Assembly: GCA_016906335.1 (NCBI GenBank)
Contig: JADEYG010000015.1
Location: 496,001-560,000 of the forward strand
DNA length: 64,000 nt
Reading direction: 5' to 3'
Source of the DNA: Novakomyces olei
Lineage: Eukaryota > Ascomycota > Novakomycetes > Novakomycetales > Novakomycetaceae
Positions within the stretch are counted from its first letter, which is position 1, and every line of letters begins with the position of its first letter. The notes beneath the pieces are model-generated. The model saw only the letters and a list, made by a program, of their open reading frames with translations, was not told where the DNA came from and made no database searches. Shown here one piece after another: positions 24,400 to 36,424 of the stretch. The position numbers were made by a program, and so were the translations under genes.

Positions 24400-26046
24400 A
24401 TGGGAACTCGAAGGTTATGGCCAGTCACGCGAATCCTTCGTTCTGCGCTGTTTCTGTGGCTCCTATTTTTTGCCATACCAATCTCCTTTGATGCCGGAGG
24501 CCGTAATTGTGGCCTGGTAAGAGCTTTTTACTCTGTAACGTTACTCACGTTTAAAAGTACTACACTTTTGCGTTGGAACTCGTACTTGCTTTCGTCGTAG
24601 CGGCAAGATTAGTCACGTCCCGGACACGGTTTTTTTGGATCGCTCGCAGTTTGCAAGTTTTACAGTTCATCGTAATCCCTTTACTTCTCATTGTCTTTCT
24701 CGGGGCCAAAAATATTTCTACCAGCGCTGATCCGATCATAAACTTATGGCAATTTGTTCTCAACCGGTCTACTGGACTGTTCACAGTACTGGAAGGGTTT
24801 GCAACGCTACTTGTCGTACAGTCGCTGGGCCATCTGTGCCATTGGCTTGTCGCACGATCCGAATCCTGGGCAGTAAGTAAATTATACAAATAATGACTTG
24901 GATTATTATCTCTTTGTTTTATTCTCGCTTCTTGATACGCTCTCTGCAACCTCGTCAATTCGGTTATTCGTTATACCATTTTTATGACAGTTTCTCTCCT
25001 ATTCTTAATGGTCTAATATTGATCCTGTGTTGACTCGACTAATAAAAAGATTGCCTTTCTCGTATTTTCTGGTACGGTCATTACAAATAGTGTGTACTTC
25101 ATTTATCGGATATGGGCGTTTCATGAACCAGATTTGGCGGACGCCATGCTGGCCGCTGTAATTCTAACATCCACAATATTTATTGCATGCTATGCCGTCG
25201 TGACCAATCGTGGCAATGTTTTTGACGCCAGTTTAATGGTAAGTTCCAAAATTAGCAACAGGAACGTTGAAGGAGCACAATTTTAGTTTATGTTCAATTA
25301 ACTAATTGATTTTTAATTAATTTATTTATTTACCATTTTTTTTCTTCGTCTAAGCCTCAACTAACACCTTTTGCTAGTTTGCTTACGTGGTCTACTCGAT
25401 CTTCATGATATCTGCAAGCCGCACACGGCCGTCAGAAGTTGTGACCCTCGATCCACTTGCAAAAACTTGGCCGCCGATTATAACCTCTAATGTATCTGCA
25501 CTAGCTAGCTCAATTGCCTCGACGGTACCGCATGCGCTTGTACTAGCCTGGCGTTTCATGGTTGCTACTGTAAAATCAATGGAGGCCATCATTGTCGTGA
25601 GCCTTATTTACCGTATAACTGTGCTCTACCTTGCATCCAAAGTTCTACCCGTTATACGGTATCGTATTAAGGGCGTAGATCCTCGTGACGAAAGCGGCGA
25701 TTCTTCTTCCTCTCCTTCTGATGGGGACGAAGATGGCTCAGCTTCTACAGGAAGAGGTCTTTTGTACATGGCCCTTCAGTTTAATCCCTGTATCCTCATT
25801 GCTGTCTACAGCCATTTATTGGTACAGCAATGCGAAAATGAAGTTTCGTCCATTACGAGTCCAAGATCTGGAAAATTAGAACCTGCGAGTCAGATTTTAT
25901 TGGCGGCCATTACGGGAGATGAAAGAGTTTGGCGTTGGATTACTGTTTATGGGACTGTGATTTTATGGGTGGTTGAGATTGTTTTCGGTACTGATGAGGC
26001 AGACGCTGTGGAGGAGACTATTGCTTCTCACTGGAAAATTGAGTAA
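24400..26046 (+). CDS. ICE2: ER membrane protein Ice2
   Basis: Polytopic ER protein that shapes cortical ER and promotes membrane growth by restraining the lipin Pah1 pathway in yeast. Exons: 24400-24516, 24558-24872, 25050-25238, 25378-26046, total 1290 nt and 429 aa. The start MGTRRLWPVTRILRSALF leads into the first membrane span with IPISFDAGGRNCGL, a family block. The best signature is LFTVLEGFATLLVVQSLG near residue 125. About seven to nine further hydrophobic segments follow. A cytosolic acidic loop (RDESGDSSSSPSDGDEDG) lies near residue 310. Length is close to yeast Ice2 (491 aa) but shorter. Introns are 41, 177 and 139 nt, with CTAAT/CTAAC sites before introns 2 and 3 end. Family call is good. 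Confidence 0.87.
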
Positions 26047-26608
26047 TCTTTTTAGCGTGGATTTAGCTTGAATTTCGGATTTGTTATTCTCAACTCTAAA
26101 CTATTAAGATATTCCCCGTTTGGTGCCTCGGCCTATGCTCTAGCATAATTGCTATTTTTATTTTACGTATTTTTTTATATCATTTTCTTTATTCCGGGTC
26201 TGATCTATGGCACTTCTAATAACAATGCAATTTAGCCTGTGTTCATCATTGGTTCATTATGAATTGTTTTGAATTATGAATTGTGTTTATGATGATGGTC
26301 CAATTTCATTAATTATTATAATCTCTATAATTGTGAGTATGGATATAATTATGATTTATTTTTAATTTCATTTCTTTTGATTGAGCAAAACGATATTTTT
26401 CCAAAGCGGGGAAATCAGGAAGGCCCTCCACAAACTTGTTTACGAGAACAGTATGCGCGAAACTTACGGCGATGCAATCGCATTGTTTGAGTCGGTGACT
26501 CGAATTGGAAACAAACTAAATAACGAGTAGTTAATGTAAAAGGGCGTATGACCTTTGAATTCGCTAGTATTTTTTTTTTCCCTTAGCCTCATTGATTCGA
26601 GATTTAAG
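26047..26608. other. Convergent intergenic region
   Basis: 562 bp between the ICE2 and MYG1 stops. AT-rich; no gene seen. Confidence 0.5.
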
Positions 26609-28176
26609 CTACAAATCAAGAGCCTTTTTTGCAAGTTCTTCTACCGCAGCTTTTGTCTCTGCACCGCCAATGAATCCAGAAGCATGAATGAAAATACAAC
26701 CTGGAACACCGGCAGCTTCGCTCAATTCTGTGTCGCGAAGTCCACGCCAATTCTCGGGCAATGCTGTATGTGCGTCAATATAATGGTAAAGACGGCAAAA
26801 ACGAATTTAAAAGAAACCAAATAAGAGAACACAAATTCTTGAGAAAGAAGCAAAGGACATGCTTTTTATCCTCAATTTGCGAGATACCTTTTCGGCTTAT
26901 GAACGATGATTCATCGCGCGGTACTGCCTGAATTCTCCATTTGTTGGACGCGTCAGGGTAAAGCACATACAGCACTTGGTTTTCGATACTTAGCTCCTTT
27001 TCTAAAGAGAAGAGATGAGCCTTCCAAGGCGCAAACTGGTCGAAGCAAAGCACTTGGCCCTTGGGATCATGCTTTAACATTGAATTTACTGCATTTTTCA
27101 CAATATCTCGGGCTGGTAGCCATGATCTTCCATAGTACTGGATTTTATCCAACAGAGCATCCCCGATCAAAGTACTGCCTCTTATAAAACCAGCCATCTC
27201 TTTCTCTGGTGTAACTGTCTCATTCCACCAACTGGAAATAATGTTAGCTTAATTTTCGAATAAGTTTTGATTTGTTACGGATTATATCCCGAGACCAGTG
27301 AGAACACGGAGATAGTTTCTTTGAATTTTGGTTTTATATCGTCCGGGTACGCGCTGATGCCATTGTCATTGGCATCGACGGGTTCGATAAATTCCTATAC
27401 TTTAGTATATAAGGAGCATATTTTTAAGGTTTATTCGTATATTCATATTTGTGCGCATGCTTTGTTGTTCATATTTTGCAATTCTTATTCAAAATTGTTT
27501 GTAAAAATTGAATAATGAGCTTTCACGAATGGGTATTACATCGTATATCTTTTGATATAGCATATCAATATCCTCTGATTTCGCGGACGTGTCTGCTAAA
27601 ACAGCCTGCAAAAGTTCCTTTCCAAAATGTCTAATACATTAGAATAAATATCAAAAAAAAATAAAATAAAAAAATAAATAAAAAATAAAAAATAAAAAAA
27701 AATTTAAAAATAAAAAGAAATAAAAAAGAACTAAATGCATAATTCAAAACCAAATTCAAGGCTTCGTACTTGTACACAAGGCCGGCGCTGCTTAGGCGAG
27801 TACCATGTTCCGGAGAAAACGTGTCTCCAAACTCGCGCTGGTGATGATCAAAGTATTTGATGCCGTCGTACTTTCCGGTGACGTCTACTATAATATCACA
27901 TTCGTCCAAGACGTTATTATCGCGGGAACGGATAACCTCTAAACCGAATAAGCTTTCTTTATCTGACCGCTATATACTCACCTGCGTTTTCAAACTTTGG
28001 TAATTTGCGCAGCATATAGACGGCTGACAATGCATTAGTACATACACGGACGCCGAGCTGAGTCAAAGAGAACGGTGCAATTAATTACCCAAAGCTTTTC
28101 AAGTTAGTCCTATTTCATCAATACTTTTCTAACCTTCGTCTGAGTGAAAGGTTCCATTGTGTGTGCCGATCTTCAT
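26609..28176 (-). CDS. MYG1: MYG1 family 3'-5' exonuclease (UPF0160)
   Basis: MYG1 is an RNA exonuclease of the DHH-like superfamily; in animals it acts in nucleolus and mitochondria. Seven exons on the minus strand: 28176-28134, 28023-27982, 27938-27770, 27630-27540, 27394-27279, 27231-26888, 26763-26609, total 960 nt and 319 aa. Motifs in order are GTHNGTFHSDEA (metal ligands), VYMLRKLP, IKYFDHHQREF (DHH), SSAGLVYKHFGKE completed at a junction, GRSWLPAR, DQFAPWKAHLFSLEKEL and the C-terminal PGCIFIHASGFIGGA. All match the family, and length is normal (about 340 aa). Intron 1 starts with GTTAGA. Intron 4 is A-rich low complexity. A premature-stop reading of any single exon is explained by the splicing. 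Confidence 0.93.
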
Positions 28177-28746
28177 GGCGGAAACCTTTAGCCGTTTGGC
28201 GATTTGAGCCAGTTTGTAAAGTGTAGCTCGAACAATTGTTTTGATTATTTATTGATGCTACTTTACAAACACTGCCGCACCTCTGCTTATTGCCGTCTCT
28301 AAACAAATTTAGGCACTGCGCTTTCAAGCTCTTTTTCCCTGTAATTATTCGTTTTAATTTATATGAGTCTAGTATTGTAAATAAAATAAATAATGCACTG
28401 CTGATATATGAGTACGATAATAATTCTAACTTTAAACAGTTTGCTCTTATTGGCCGATAAAGTATTGGCCGATAAAGACACTTATCGCTGCGACGCGGGA
28501 AATTCTTTTAATCAAATTTGCAGGCAAACCGAACGCGTTGCTACAAGCGTTGCTACAAGACGAAATTATTGAAAATAAAGTAAGAATAAACTATTCTGTA
28601 GCAGCTAAAGATATAAAAATGTGTAATAAATTCAAACTAACTTTGAACTAATTCAAATGTTACACTTTGGCTCTACAGAGTAATACTATGACAATACTAT
28701 GATTGTATCCAGCGCTTTAGATGATCCGATGACCGTTTGAGCCAGC
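28177..28746. promoter_or_regulatory. Divergent intergenic region, MYG1 and IMA1
   Basis: 570 bp between divergent starts. It contains a local direct repeat, ATTGGCCGATAAAG twice near 28448-28478. No gene seen. Confidence 0.5.
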
Positions 28747-30928
28747 ATGCTTGGCCTTTCAAGGCGCGGCGCACAAACCTTGGAGTGCTTTTATTGTGGG
28801 TGCAACTGCACATTGAACCGTACTTCGCGACTACGCAGCTGGCGCTGCCCTACATGCGAGGCTACTAACCATCTTGACGAGGTAGGCAGATTGTCTCGTG
28901 TCTAATTCTACGCTTTTGCTTCTCTGCACTTGCCGTGCAATGCCATTATTATTGAGCGCTAAATGCCCATCTGGTGCCATCTTTTGATTTTATTTTTGTC
29001 TATTCTAGACGGATTATATTTTGTAGCCATCTTCTAACGTTGCAGGACGGTAACATTTCCGACTTTGTAGCGCCTCCATCGCCAAGTCAGCAGTTTGCTC
29101 AAATAGGGCACTGGAACGGACCGCGTGTTCCCTTTTGCGATGTCTGTATTCGCAATCATACAATAGTGCATAATGCTCTGGCTGCATTTCTCCCCGTAGA
29201 CGAGTCTGATCCAGACTACGCAGTCTTTGAGCAAGCACTTCCGGCCTACGAAAAGTCTTTGCAGGACAGGTACCCGCTAGTCTGCAATGACTGTGCTGCG
29301 GCGGTCAAAGAAGTCATGGATCGTAATAATTACGTGGCCAAGTCTTTTACACTGGGTAAATGGCTTACAAAAAGCCGCGAGCTGCTGCCACAGTCTACAA
29401 GGTGGAATAAAGTACTTGCTGGTATATGGACAGCTCGTGGATGTCTTCATATTGCCTCTATTGCCCTCTCTTCGCTTTGGTGTTTACTCGGTATGTGGAT
29501 TTAAGTATATATTGCTATTTGTTAATATTTGTTAATAATTATTAATATATATATCGATCTCCCCACTGACCACCAGGTTCTGTGTTTGCATCACAATTAA
29601 CGCTAAATGACACGTCCTCCACTTGGATAGTATCATTAAATACGGCTTATTATGACAGCACAGTCAGGGTCAACTCGGCCACGGTTCGTAGAGTTTATAA
29701 CTTTGCTCGCAAGACGACTCTGCCCTCTGCTGCTTTTATGCTTTGGGATCCCGAAAGTATAACCGCGCTGCTTCAACGTCCTAGCTCGCAGATTCACGGC
29801 AAAACAAGGCAGAAAGGTCTGCAAGTAGCAGTGTTTGCGGTCAGAGTATTGCAGTTATATTGCCTGCCTTTTGCTGATGCAAACTTTTATAGCAAAGTGT
29901 CTTTGCTTTCCTTATTGCTCATTTCGTTTCTATCTGCTATGGCCTTGCGAGCGACAAAAACGAGTGAGCGAAAAGCCCCTCTTTTCCAGCAGCAGCAGGA
30001 CAATGAATTTGATAGTCTTGTCACTGATTCGAGTCATGCAGCCTCGGCCAGTTCCAATCGCAGCAAAATTAATAGTAATGAGGAGGCAATTAGACGGAAT
30101 ATGGAGAGTCTGGAGCTGAATTTTGACTGTGAAAACGATCCACAAAAGATTAAATCGCGACTCGAGCACATGGCGCGTCTAAGAAGTATTAAAATCAGCA
30201 ATGAAAAGGAAACAAATGTGGATCAGGATGCGATGGCAGTGGATGAAGAAGAGCCTTTTAATCAGCAACAGCAAAGCACTTATTCACGAGCAAAAGAATC
30301 GGCTTTTTTGGCTCCACAACGATTTTTCCCTCCACAAGAACCAACGGGACTAGAATCCCTGTTCAATGCGTCATTGGGTCTGCAAGATGAACCGATTGTG
30401 GCCTCGATTAAGAGTACACGGATACAAAGGAAAAATGGACGTCTGACTGCGTTTTTAATTTTACGTCTTGCTTCGCTTACTGCGCTCTTTATTATACCCA
30501 TACTTTATTGCTTCAATGGGCTTCAGTATTTAGATATATTTAATCGTCACATTTTTGTTGCCGTTTCCTATCTTTTACCCATCACCGCTTCGCTGGTTTG
30601 CGATGCGCTTACGGAGCAAAGTGCAATCAGTATCGCATTACAATCTGCAATTTCCACGTTGCTCGCGATTCCGATTGGTGTTATTTTCAAGATTAATTTT
30701 GCAAATAATCATGCAGCAATTAGTGCTGGAGTTGTGACCTTTTCTCTTGGCTGCTGGTGGTTTTCATTGCAAAATGCTGAAAGGTCGGACGACGGCAAAG
30801 CTCAAAGTGAAGAAGCAGAATGCAACAGTCATGTAAATACGGGAAATCCTCATTCACAAACTGCATCTAAGCCTGGACCGACTAGGGGAAAGCGTCACGG
30901 CAAATATAGTCATATGAAATTCAAATAG
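28747..30928 (+). CDS. IMA1: Inner nuclear membrane protein Ima1 (Samp1/NET5 family)
   Basis: Ima1 links heterochromatin and the nuclear envelope and works with LINC complexes in fission yeast. Exons: 28747-28881, 29046-29490, 29577-30928, total 1932 nt and 643 aa (S. pombe Ima1 is 539 aa). The N-terminal zinc-binding domain has CFYCGCNC and CPTCEATNHLDE in exon 1, then VPFCDVCIRNH and PLVCNDCAAAV in exon 2, giving four CxxC pairs. Membrane segments follow near residues 180, 290-310, 475-500 and 520-570. An acidic Gln/Ser-rich loop lies around residues 315-430. The family is present in fission yeast and filamentous fungi and absent from S. cerevisiae, which informs the lineage guess. Confidence 0.9.
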
Positions 30929-30984
30929 ATCGCCAATCGGATGAAGGAAATGTTAGACAGAAAACGGCCTTACTTTATTTTTGT

Positions 30985-31053
30985 AATAATAATAATAATA
31001 ATAATAAAATAATAATAATAAAATAATAATAATAATAATAAAATAGTAATAAT
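30985..31053. repeat. (AAT)n simple repeat between IMA1 and RIM20 3' ends
   Basis: Roughly 70 bp of AAT units interrupted by AAAT, in the 254-bp convergent gap. Confidence 0.95.
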
Positions 31054-31182
31054 ATGATATTATTGTAACATAAGAATGGCCCATGACCATCAAGCATAAG
31101 AATTAATTAGTATTTATTATGTGATACACAATTTTGCTAAACCTGGCCGGGGAACTTGCCCTAATCAAATGTACATTTGCCA

Positions 31183-34100
31183 CTAGCCAAACTTTATCTG
31201 ATGCTTTGTCTCATCAAAAACACCAGGAGTTCGTGCCCTAAACTGAGGCTTTGACGGTGACTTTGTGGTATCATTAGCTGCTGTTTCTATTGTAGTATGA
31301 GTCGAGCTTTGAGGGGTCTGTTGCTGTGTTTCCTGTTGCCTTTGAGCAGCTTGACAAGACTGTGTATGAGCTGATATTGAACGAGCAAATTTACTGTAAA
31401 ACTCTTGACCTTCTTTCAAGTTATCAGATAGCTCTTGAAATTTCCGAGACGCTTCTTCCAGCCGCGCCAGCGTCTCCATACTCTTGTCGCCTTGTCCTTG
31501 AACTTCCTTGAGATCCAACGATTTTCGGCAAAGATCCCGCAAATTGGAAGATAGATTCTGTGCACGTTCTTTAAATTCGTCAAATTTCCTTAGTCTTTGT
31601 TGAATCAGATCCTCAAACTGTGCCGTCTCTACCTTTGAGCCTGGCGTTAGAATTTGAAGAAGCTGGTACGCCTTTTCGGCAAACAGACGCTCTTTTCGTG
31701 TTAGCAAAACATCGATATGAATTGATAACGTTGAGTGGATATGTGCTATAGAGAACAGAACTAAAAAATAAAAAAGTAAATAAATAGAACTACAAACGGG
31801 GTCAATAAAATAAGTCAATAAAATAAAAATCAACTAAACCCCAAGTTCGATCCATTTACATTCAGCAAATAATTGGCTGAAGCATAAATTTATACGGTAA
31901 AGTCCAGACTAAACAACATGAATTGAAATAAAAACTTACGCGGTCTATCGTGCTGAATGCTGTCTTCAAAAACGATAACAAGTCGGTCTGCTTCATCAAT
32001 TTGTCTCTGCAAATCATCAATTAGAACAGTAAAGTCTCTACTCGCAGACTGCGTTGCTGAGGATGGTAAAGTCCTTGCCAACTCATCCTGGAAGAGTTAG
32101 CTGGCCCAATCAAAAAGAAAACGAACATTAAAATAAATAATTAATAATGAATTAACGACGATAAAAAATGAGACTTAAACCTATAAAGAGAAAATGAAAG
32201 TGTGTAGCACATACGTCGGGCAGACACATCTGTGAAATAATCGAAGACCATTCAGAAAGCTTTGACGAGACAATGGCGTCGCTTTCGGTAGCTTGTTGCA
32301 ATATCTGCCGGTACTGGTTGTTTACGGAAACTAATTTATCGTATTCCTCAGTGCCTGAATCTATAGTATTGAGTGCACCTGTTGCCTATGCGTTTAATTA
32401 GATAAAACCTCATAAATCAGACAAATTAGTCGTACCATTTTCAAAGACTGACCGCACTGCTCTCGCATACTCGAGACATTTTGTATTGACCGTGTGAGGG
32501 TCTGTAAGCCCCCGACCGACTTTACTTTCGATGATTCTTCGTAGACTTTGTGCAGTGCCTTATTAAAAAGATCAGGGCTTGAGGCACAGGCTGAAAGCTT
32601 GGTCTTCATACTGACAGCTCTGTCCGCAGAGGATTTCAGCTCGGCCAGAGTTGTGCTGCTCATATGATCTCGCCTTGAAATGTACAGCTCTACAGCCAAA
32701 TGCACAGTGTAAGGTAAAAGCTCTTGCAGAGGTGGAGTCGCGGTGAGATTTTTCAAAAAGTCTGATGGTCTGCTCATATCTGGCGAGGGTAAAATTTGTA
32801 CCGCTGCCAGCCCTTGCACCATATTAATCTCGGAGGTGTTTGGTAACGGTCCTGGTTGGCTTAGAAGAGCCGATAAATCAATCAATATAAAATTTAATAC
32901 GTATTGAAACGAAAATGCATAAATGGTAATTGATCAATACGGAATTGGATAAATTTTAATGAAAGCAAACAAGACTTGTATAGTCGATCATTGAACATAC
33001 GTAAATAAATCATGTCATTATCCCGTTCAGCACGTTTTAAATTGTTGGCTATAATCTGTGAGAGCGCCTCCAAGTCTCTTGCAACGGGGCCGCCAAGGCT
33101 TCTAGCGCTTTTCAGGCCAACAGCAACTGCTTCGCTGCCTTTTCTTAAATAAGCAATCTCACGCCCATAATCGGCAGCCTGCATGGCATCAACAGAGCAA
33201 CGGTACCAAGTCGCCCCTGCAAAATGGTTTTTCTTGGTAAGAATATAATGAATCCAGGCCTGTACATTAGGAATGGTTTCGTTCAAATAAATCAAATCAA
33301 ATCAAATCAAGTTAAACCGAATTAAGCATTGATATTATTATGAAAAAAAATATGTAAAAAGCAGAATTTTGTTAGAGGCTCAAAAGACTAAAAGACAAGT
33401 TTGAGAATCACAAAATAAAGACTAGTGTGCAAGCTATCATGAGCAGATCATACATTTGGAATATCAGGACTCGATTTCAAGCAACTTTCAGCCGAGGCAT
33501 ACAATTGTGAAACCATTGCCGCTAATTTTGCGACCAAAATGTCTCGACTGGCATCTAAATGTTTAGTATAAAAAATGTTGATTCGCTTACTTTTTACGGC
33601 CTTTTGCCAAAAACACTCTTGAGCTTGCGCCAGTAAAGTCAGCTCAAGACCTTCAATGAAAGCCGGCTCTAAATCCGCAGGCACATCAAACCGCGCAATG
33701 GCAATGAACTGCTGCCGTAGCATTGATAAAAGTGACGCAGCATACTGAAACTGGATGCAAGCCTGCTTGATCCCGTCTTCCGAAGTTCGATCGCTAGCAA
33801 GCCCGATATTGCTGGCGATAGCGGCAATATTGTAGAGTAAATTGGCCTGTTCAAAGACAATGTTACTGTTCTTCTCAGCATAATCCGAGGCAAACCTTGT
33901 CCACGAAAACTGGACATCGAGCTATTGTCTATTAGCACTAGACCGGTGTCAAATTCGGGAGAGTACATCGATTGGCAGCTTTGGCGCGACTAGGGTCAAC
34001 GAGCAATAATAGCTGAATTTAGTTTGAACTTTGATTGATTCCAATACCGTTTGTATTCAGTTAAATCATGGGCAGAAATGCTGCTATTTCGTACACGTTC

Positions 34101-34250
34101 ACGCGCCTGATCTAACTGTGCAATTTCACCGTCAAACTGTTTCGGGTGCTGGTAAAAATTATTCGTAACAATCAAGTGGATTGCTGCCGCCAAATCAACA
34201 CGAGCCGTAGTTTTTAGTGGCAGCGCGATCATATTTGAACGCGAATCCAT
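31183..34250 (-). CDS. RIM20: BRO1-domain pH-response protein Rim20/PalA
   Basis: Scaffold that binds ESCRT-III Snf7 and the Rim101/PacC factor on endosomes, so that Rim13 can activate it at alkaline pH. Eight exons on the minus strand: 34250-34048, 34012-33967, 33921-33454, 33259-33001, 32851-32436, 32385-32215, 32087-31940, 31760-31183, total 2289 nt and 762 aa. The N-terminus has MIALPLKTTARVDL and YQHPKQFDGEI, which favour PalA/Rim20 over Bro1. Junctions rebuild KLPID-LDVQFSW and FEQANLLYNIAAI. RAERDNDMIYL closes the BRO1 domain. A coiled-coil V-domain follows (RQIDEADRLVIVFEDSIQ, LTRKERLFAEKAYQLL). The tail is Gln/Thr/Pro-rich. Two introns are only 35 and 45 nt. Family and subgroup call good. 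Confidence 0.9.
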
Positions 34251-34688
34251 AGTTGCCGTGCCGATTCATGTACACAGGCGTCAGTGGTCAATAAAATGTG
34301 CATACTAAAGATGGCGAGTACATGTAGTAACGTTTGGTGCAAGATCATAACAGCAAATACTTTGCTATCTAAATACTTCTGCTATCTAGGATGTTTGTAT
34401 ATAATCCAGGTACAATAAAGAAAGGGTTTGTAAAGTAAAAGTTTGCCATGTTTTGTTATAGTCTTGTTAAAGTTAGTCTTGTTAAAGTTAGTCTTGTTAA
34501 AGTTAGTCTTGTTAAAGTTAGTCTCGTTAAAGTTAGTCTCGTTAAAATTAGTCTCGTTAAAGTTTGTTTATAGTCTTGCTATAGTAGACTTCTGTATTAT
34601 GCAGCAGCGTGTATGAGAGTGCGAAGATTAGTCGATACTCGAAAACTTACAGTACAAACAGCCCACAGATCTGCATGAGTACGCAGCT
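34251..34688. promoter_or_regulatory. Divergent promoter, RIM20 and mannosyltransferase
   Basis: 438 bp between divergent starts, containing seven tandem 15-bp units (separate entry). Confidence 0.5.
34461..34565. repeat. 15-bp minisatellite, seven tandem copies
   Basis: Unit GTCTTGTTAAAGTTA. The first four copies are identical, and the last three carry GTCTC in place of GTCTT. It lies about 125 bp upstream of the mannosyltransferase ATG in a divergent promoter. Confidence 0.96.
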
Positions 34689-36124
34689 ATGAGGACGAGG
34701 CTGATTACTGTGGCCGGCGTGATCTTTTTGATCTATCTTGTATTCAATACTCTTCGTGGAACTCTGTCAAAGAAAGCGCGATCGCCGTTTTCAATCTCGG
34801 TAGACGAAGAAGGCAGTTTGCGGGGGCGCTCGACACCAGTCATTTTCAATTCGCACAAGCCCATCACTGTTGATAGCCAGATAGTAGAAAACATTGATTT
34901 AAATGGCCTCACAGCTTCAGCTTTAGGACGGCAGCAAAATGAGCGGGTGCTTTTACTCACTCCGCTGCGCAATGCCGCTCCCTATTTACCGAAATACTTT
35001 GAGATTTTATCAGAACTCAGCTATCCGCACCATTTGATTGACCTTGGATTCCTTGTTTCTGATACAGACGATGACACGCTGGCCGTGGCCGCCAGCCAAA
35101 TTGAACGGATCCAAACGTCATCCGTGCCTGGATTGCCGTTTCGCAAAGTTATGATTGTGCAAAAGGATTTTGGGGCCTCTACCTCTCAGGACGTAGAGGA
35201 CCGTCACGCGTTTGAGTACCAAGCGGTAAGACGGAAGCTTATGGGCCGTGCCCGTAATTATTTACTCTCTGCTACCCTGTCAAACGATCATTCCTGGGTC
35301 ATGTGGCGGGACTCTGATATTGTGGAAAGTCCTCCTACTGTCATTGAAGATTTCCAGAAACATGACGTTGACATTATCGTGCCGAGTAAGTACACCGGCT
35401 TGGCTGTTCTACTGACAAACAGATATTTGGTTCCACCGTCTCGACAAAGATGGGAACGACATTGAAGGCCGGTGTAAGTTTATATATTCTAATAGTGTAT
35501 TCGCTTCTAACATTACAGTTGACGTATGAACGAGTTTTTGAACATTACTAAGACGCAGTATAATTCGTGGATTGAGTCATCCGAAGGGCTCAAGCTGGCC
35601 GATTCGCTGAGCAAAGACGTTGTTCTCGCTGAAGGTACTATTATCAGAAATGATACTTCAAACAAAATTAAATAATATAATATGACATGATGCAAGGGAT
35701 AGAATATAAAGATTTGAAAAGAGATTGAAGGAATTGGAAACTTGACTGTATAGAGACTGACATCAACAGGCTACCCACAATATAAAACGAATCGCGAGTA
35801 TATGGCCAGAATGGGAGATCGTCACGATAACCCACACAAAGAAATAGACTTGGACGGAATTGGAGGGGTCACAATCCTAGTCAAGGCCGATGTTCATCGG
35901 TCCGGTAAGATAATGTTGAGCTCTTTGTTCTTTTTCTTACCTTTATTAGGAATAAATTTCCCCTCATACGCTTTTGAAAATCAGGCGGAAACTGAAGGGT
36001 TCGCCAAAATGGCGAAACGTGCTGGATATCGTGTAGTAGGACTACCAAACTACGTATGAAACAAGGATTTTCGATGGGTTGCTAACGTTTATAGGTTGTC
36101 TGGCATATTGACACGGAGGAGTAG
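34689..36124 (+). CDS. ANP1: Golgi alpha-1,6-mannosyltransferase, Anp1/Mnn9/Van1 family
   Basis: Type II Golgi glycosyltransferase that extends the N-glycan mannan backbone as part of M-Pol complexes. Exons: 34689-35385, 35423-35473, 35519-35523, 35559-35634, 35770-35904, 35950-36053, 36095-36124, total 1098 nt and 365 aa. A signal anchor is at residues 5-20 (TVAGVIFLIYLVFNTLRG). Family blocks are VLLLTPLRNAAPYLPKYFE, YPHHLIDLGFLVSD, WRDSDIVESPP (the DxD-like site), the spliced RFDYNSWIESSEG, EIDLDGIGGVTILVKADVHR and ETEGFAKMAKRAGYR. The first two blocks are closest to Anp1. The third exon is only 5 nt (TTGAC), and the conserved FDYNSW block exists only if it is included. Membership is firm; paralogue choice is tentative. 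Confidence 0.9.
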
Positions 36125-36424
36125 GATCTCATTTCTCTTTATCTTCAAATGAAAACTTTAATTTTTAATTTTATTTTCAGTTCTTATTTTTATTTCACTG
36201 ACTAACATTCACTCAGAAAACCGCGGAGTTAGTGGCATGTGAATAGAATTTGAAATGATCGTCCAATACTCACCTTATGAGCGAAATCACGTTGTATTAG
36301 ATCAAAACATCAAAATATCAAAATTGACTATAAATAAGACTTACAGTTCATAATACATGTATATGGAGTTTAAGGGGAAACCAATCATCATTATAAACCA
36401 GCCATTATTCGCTATTACATATAC

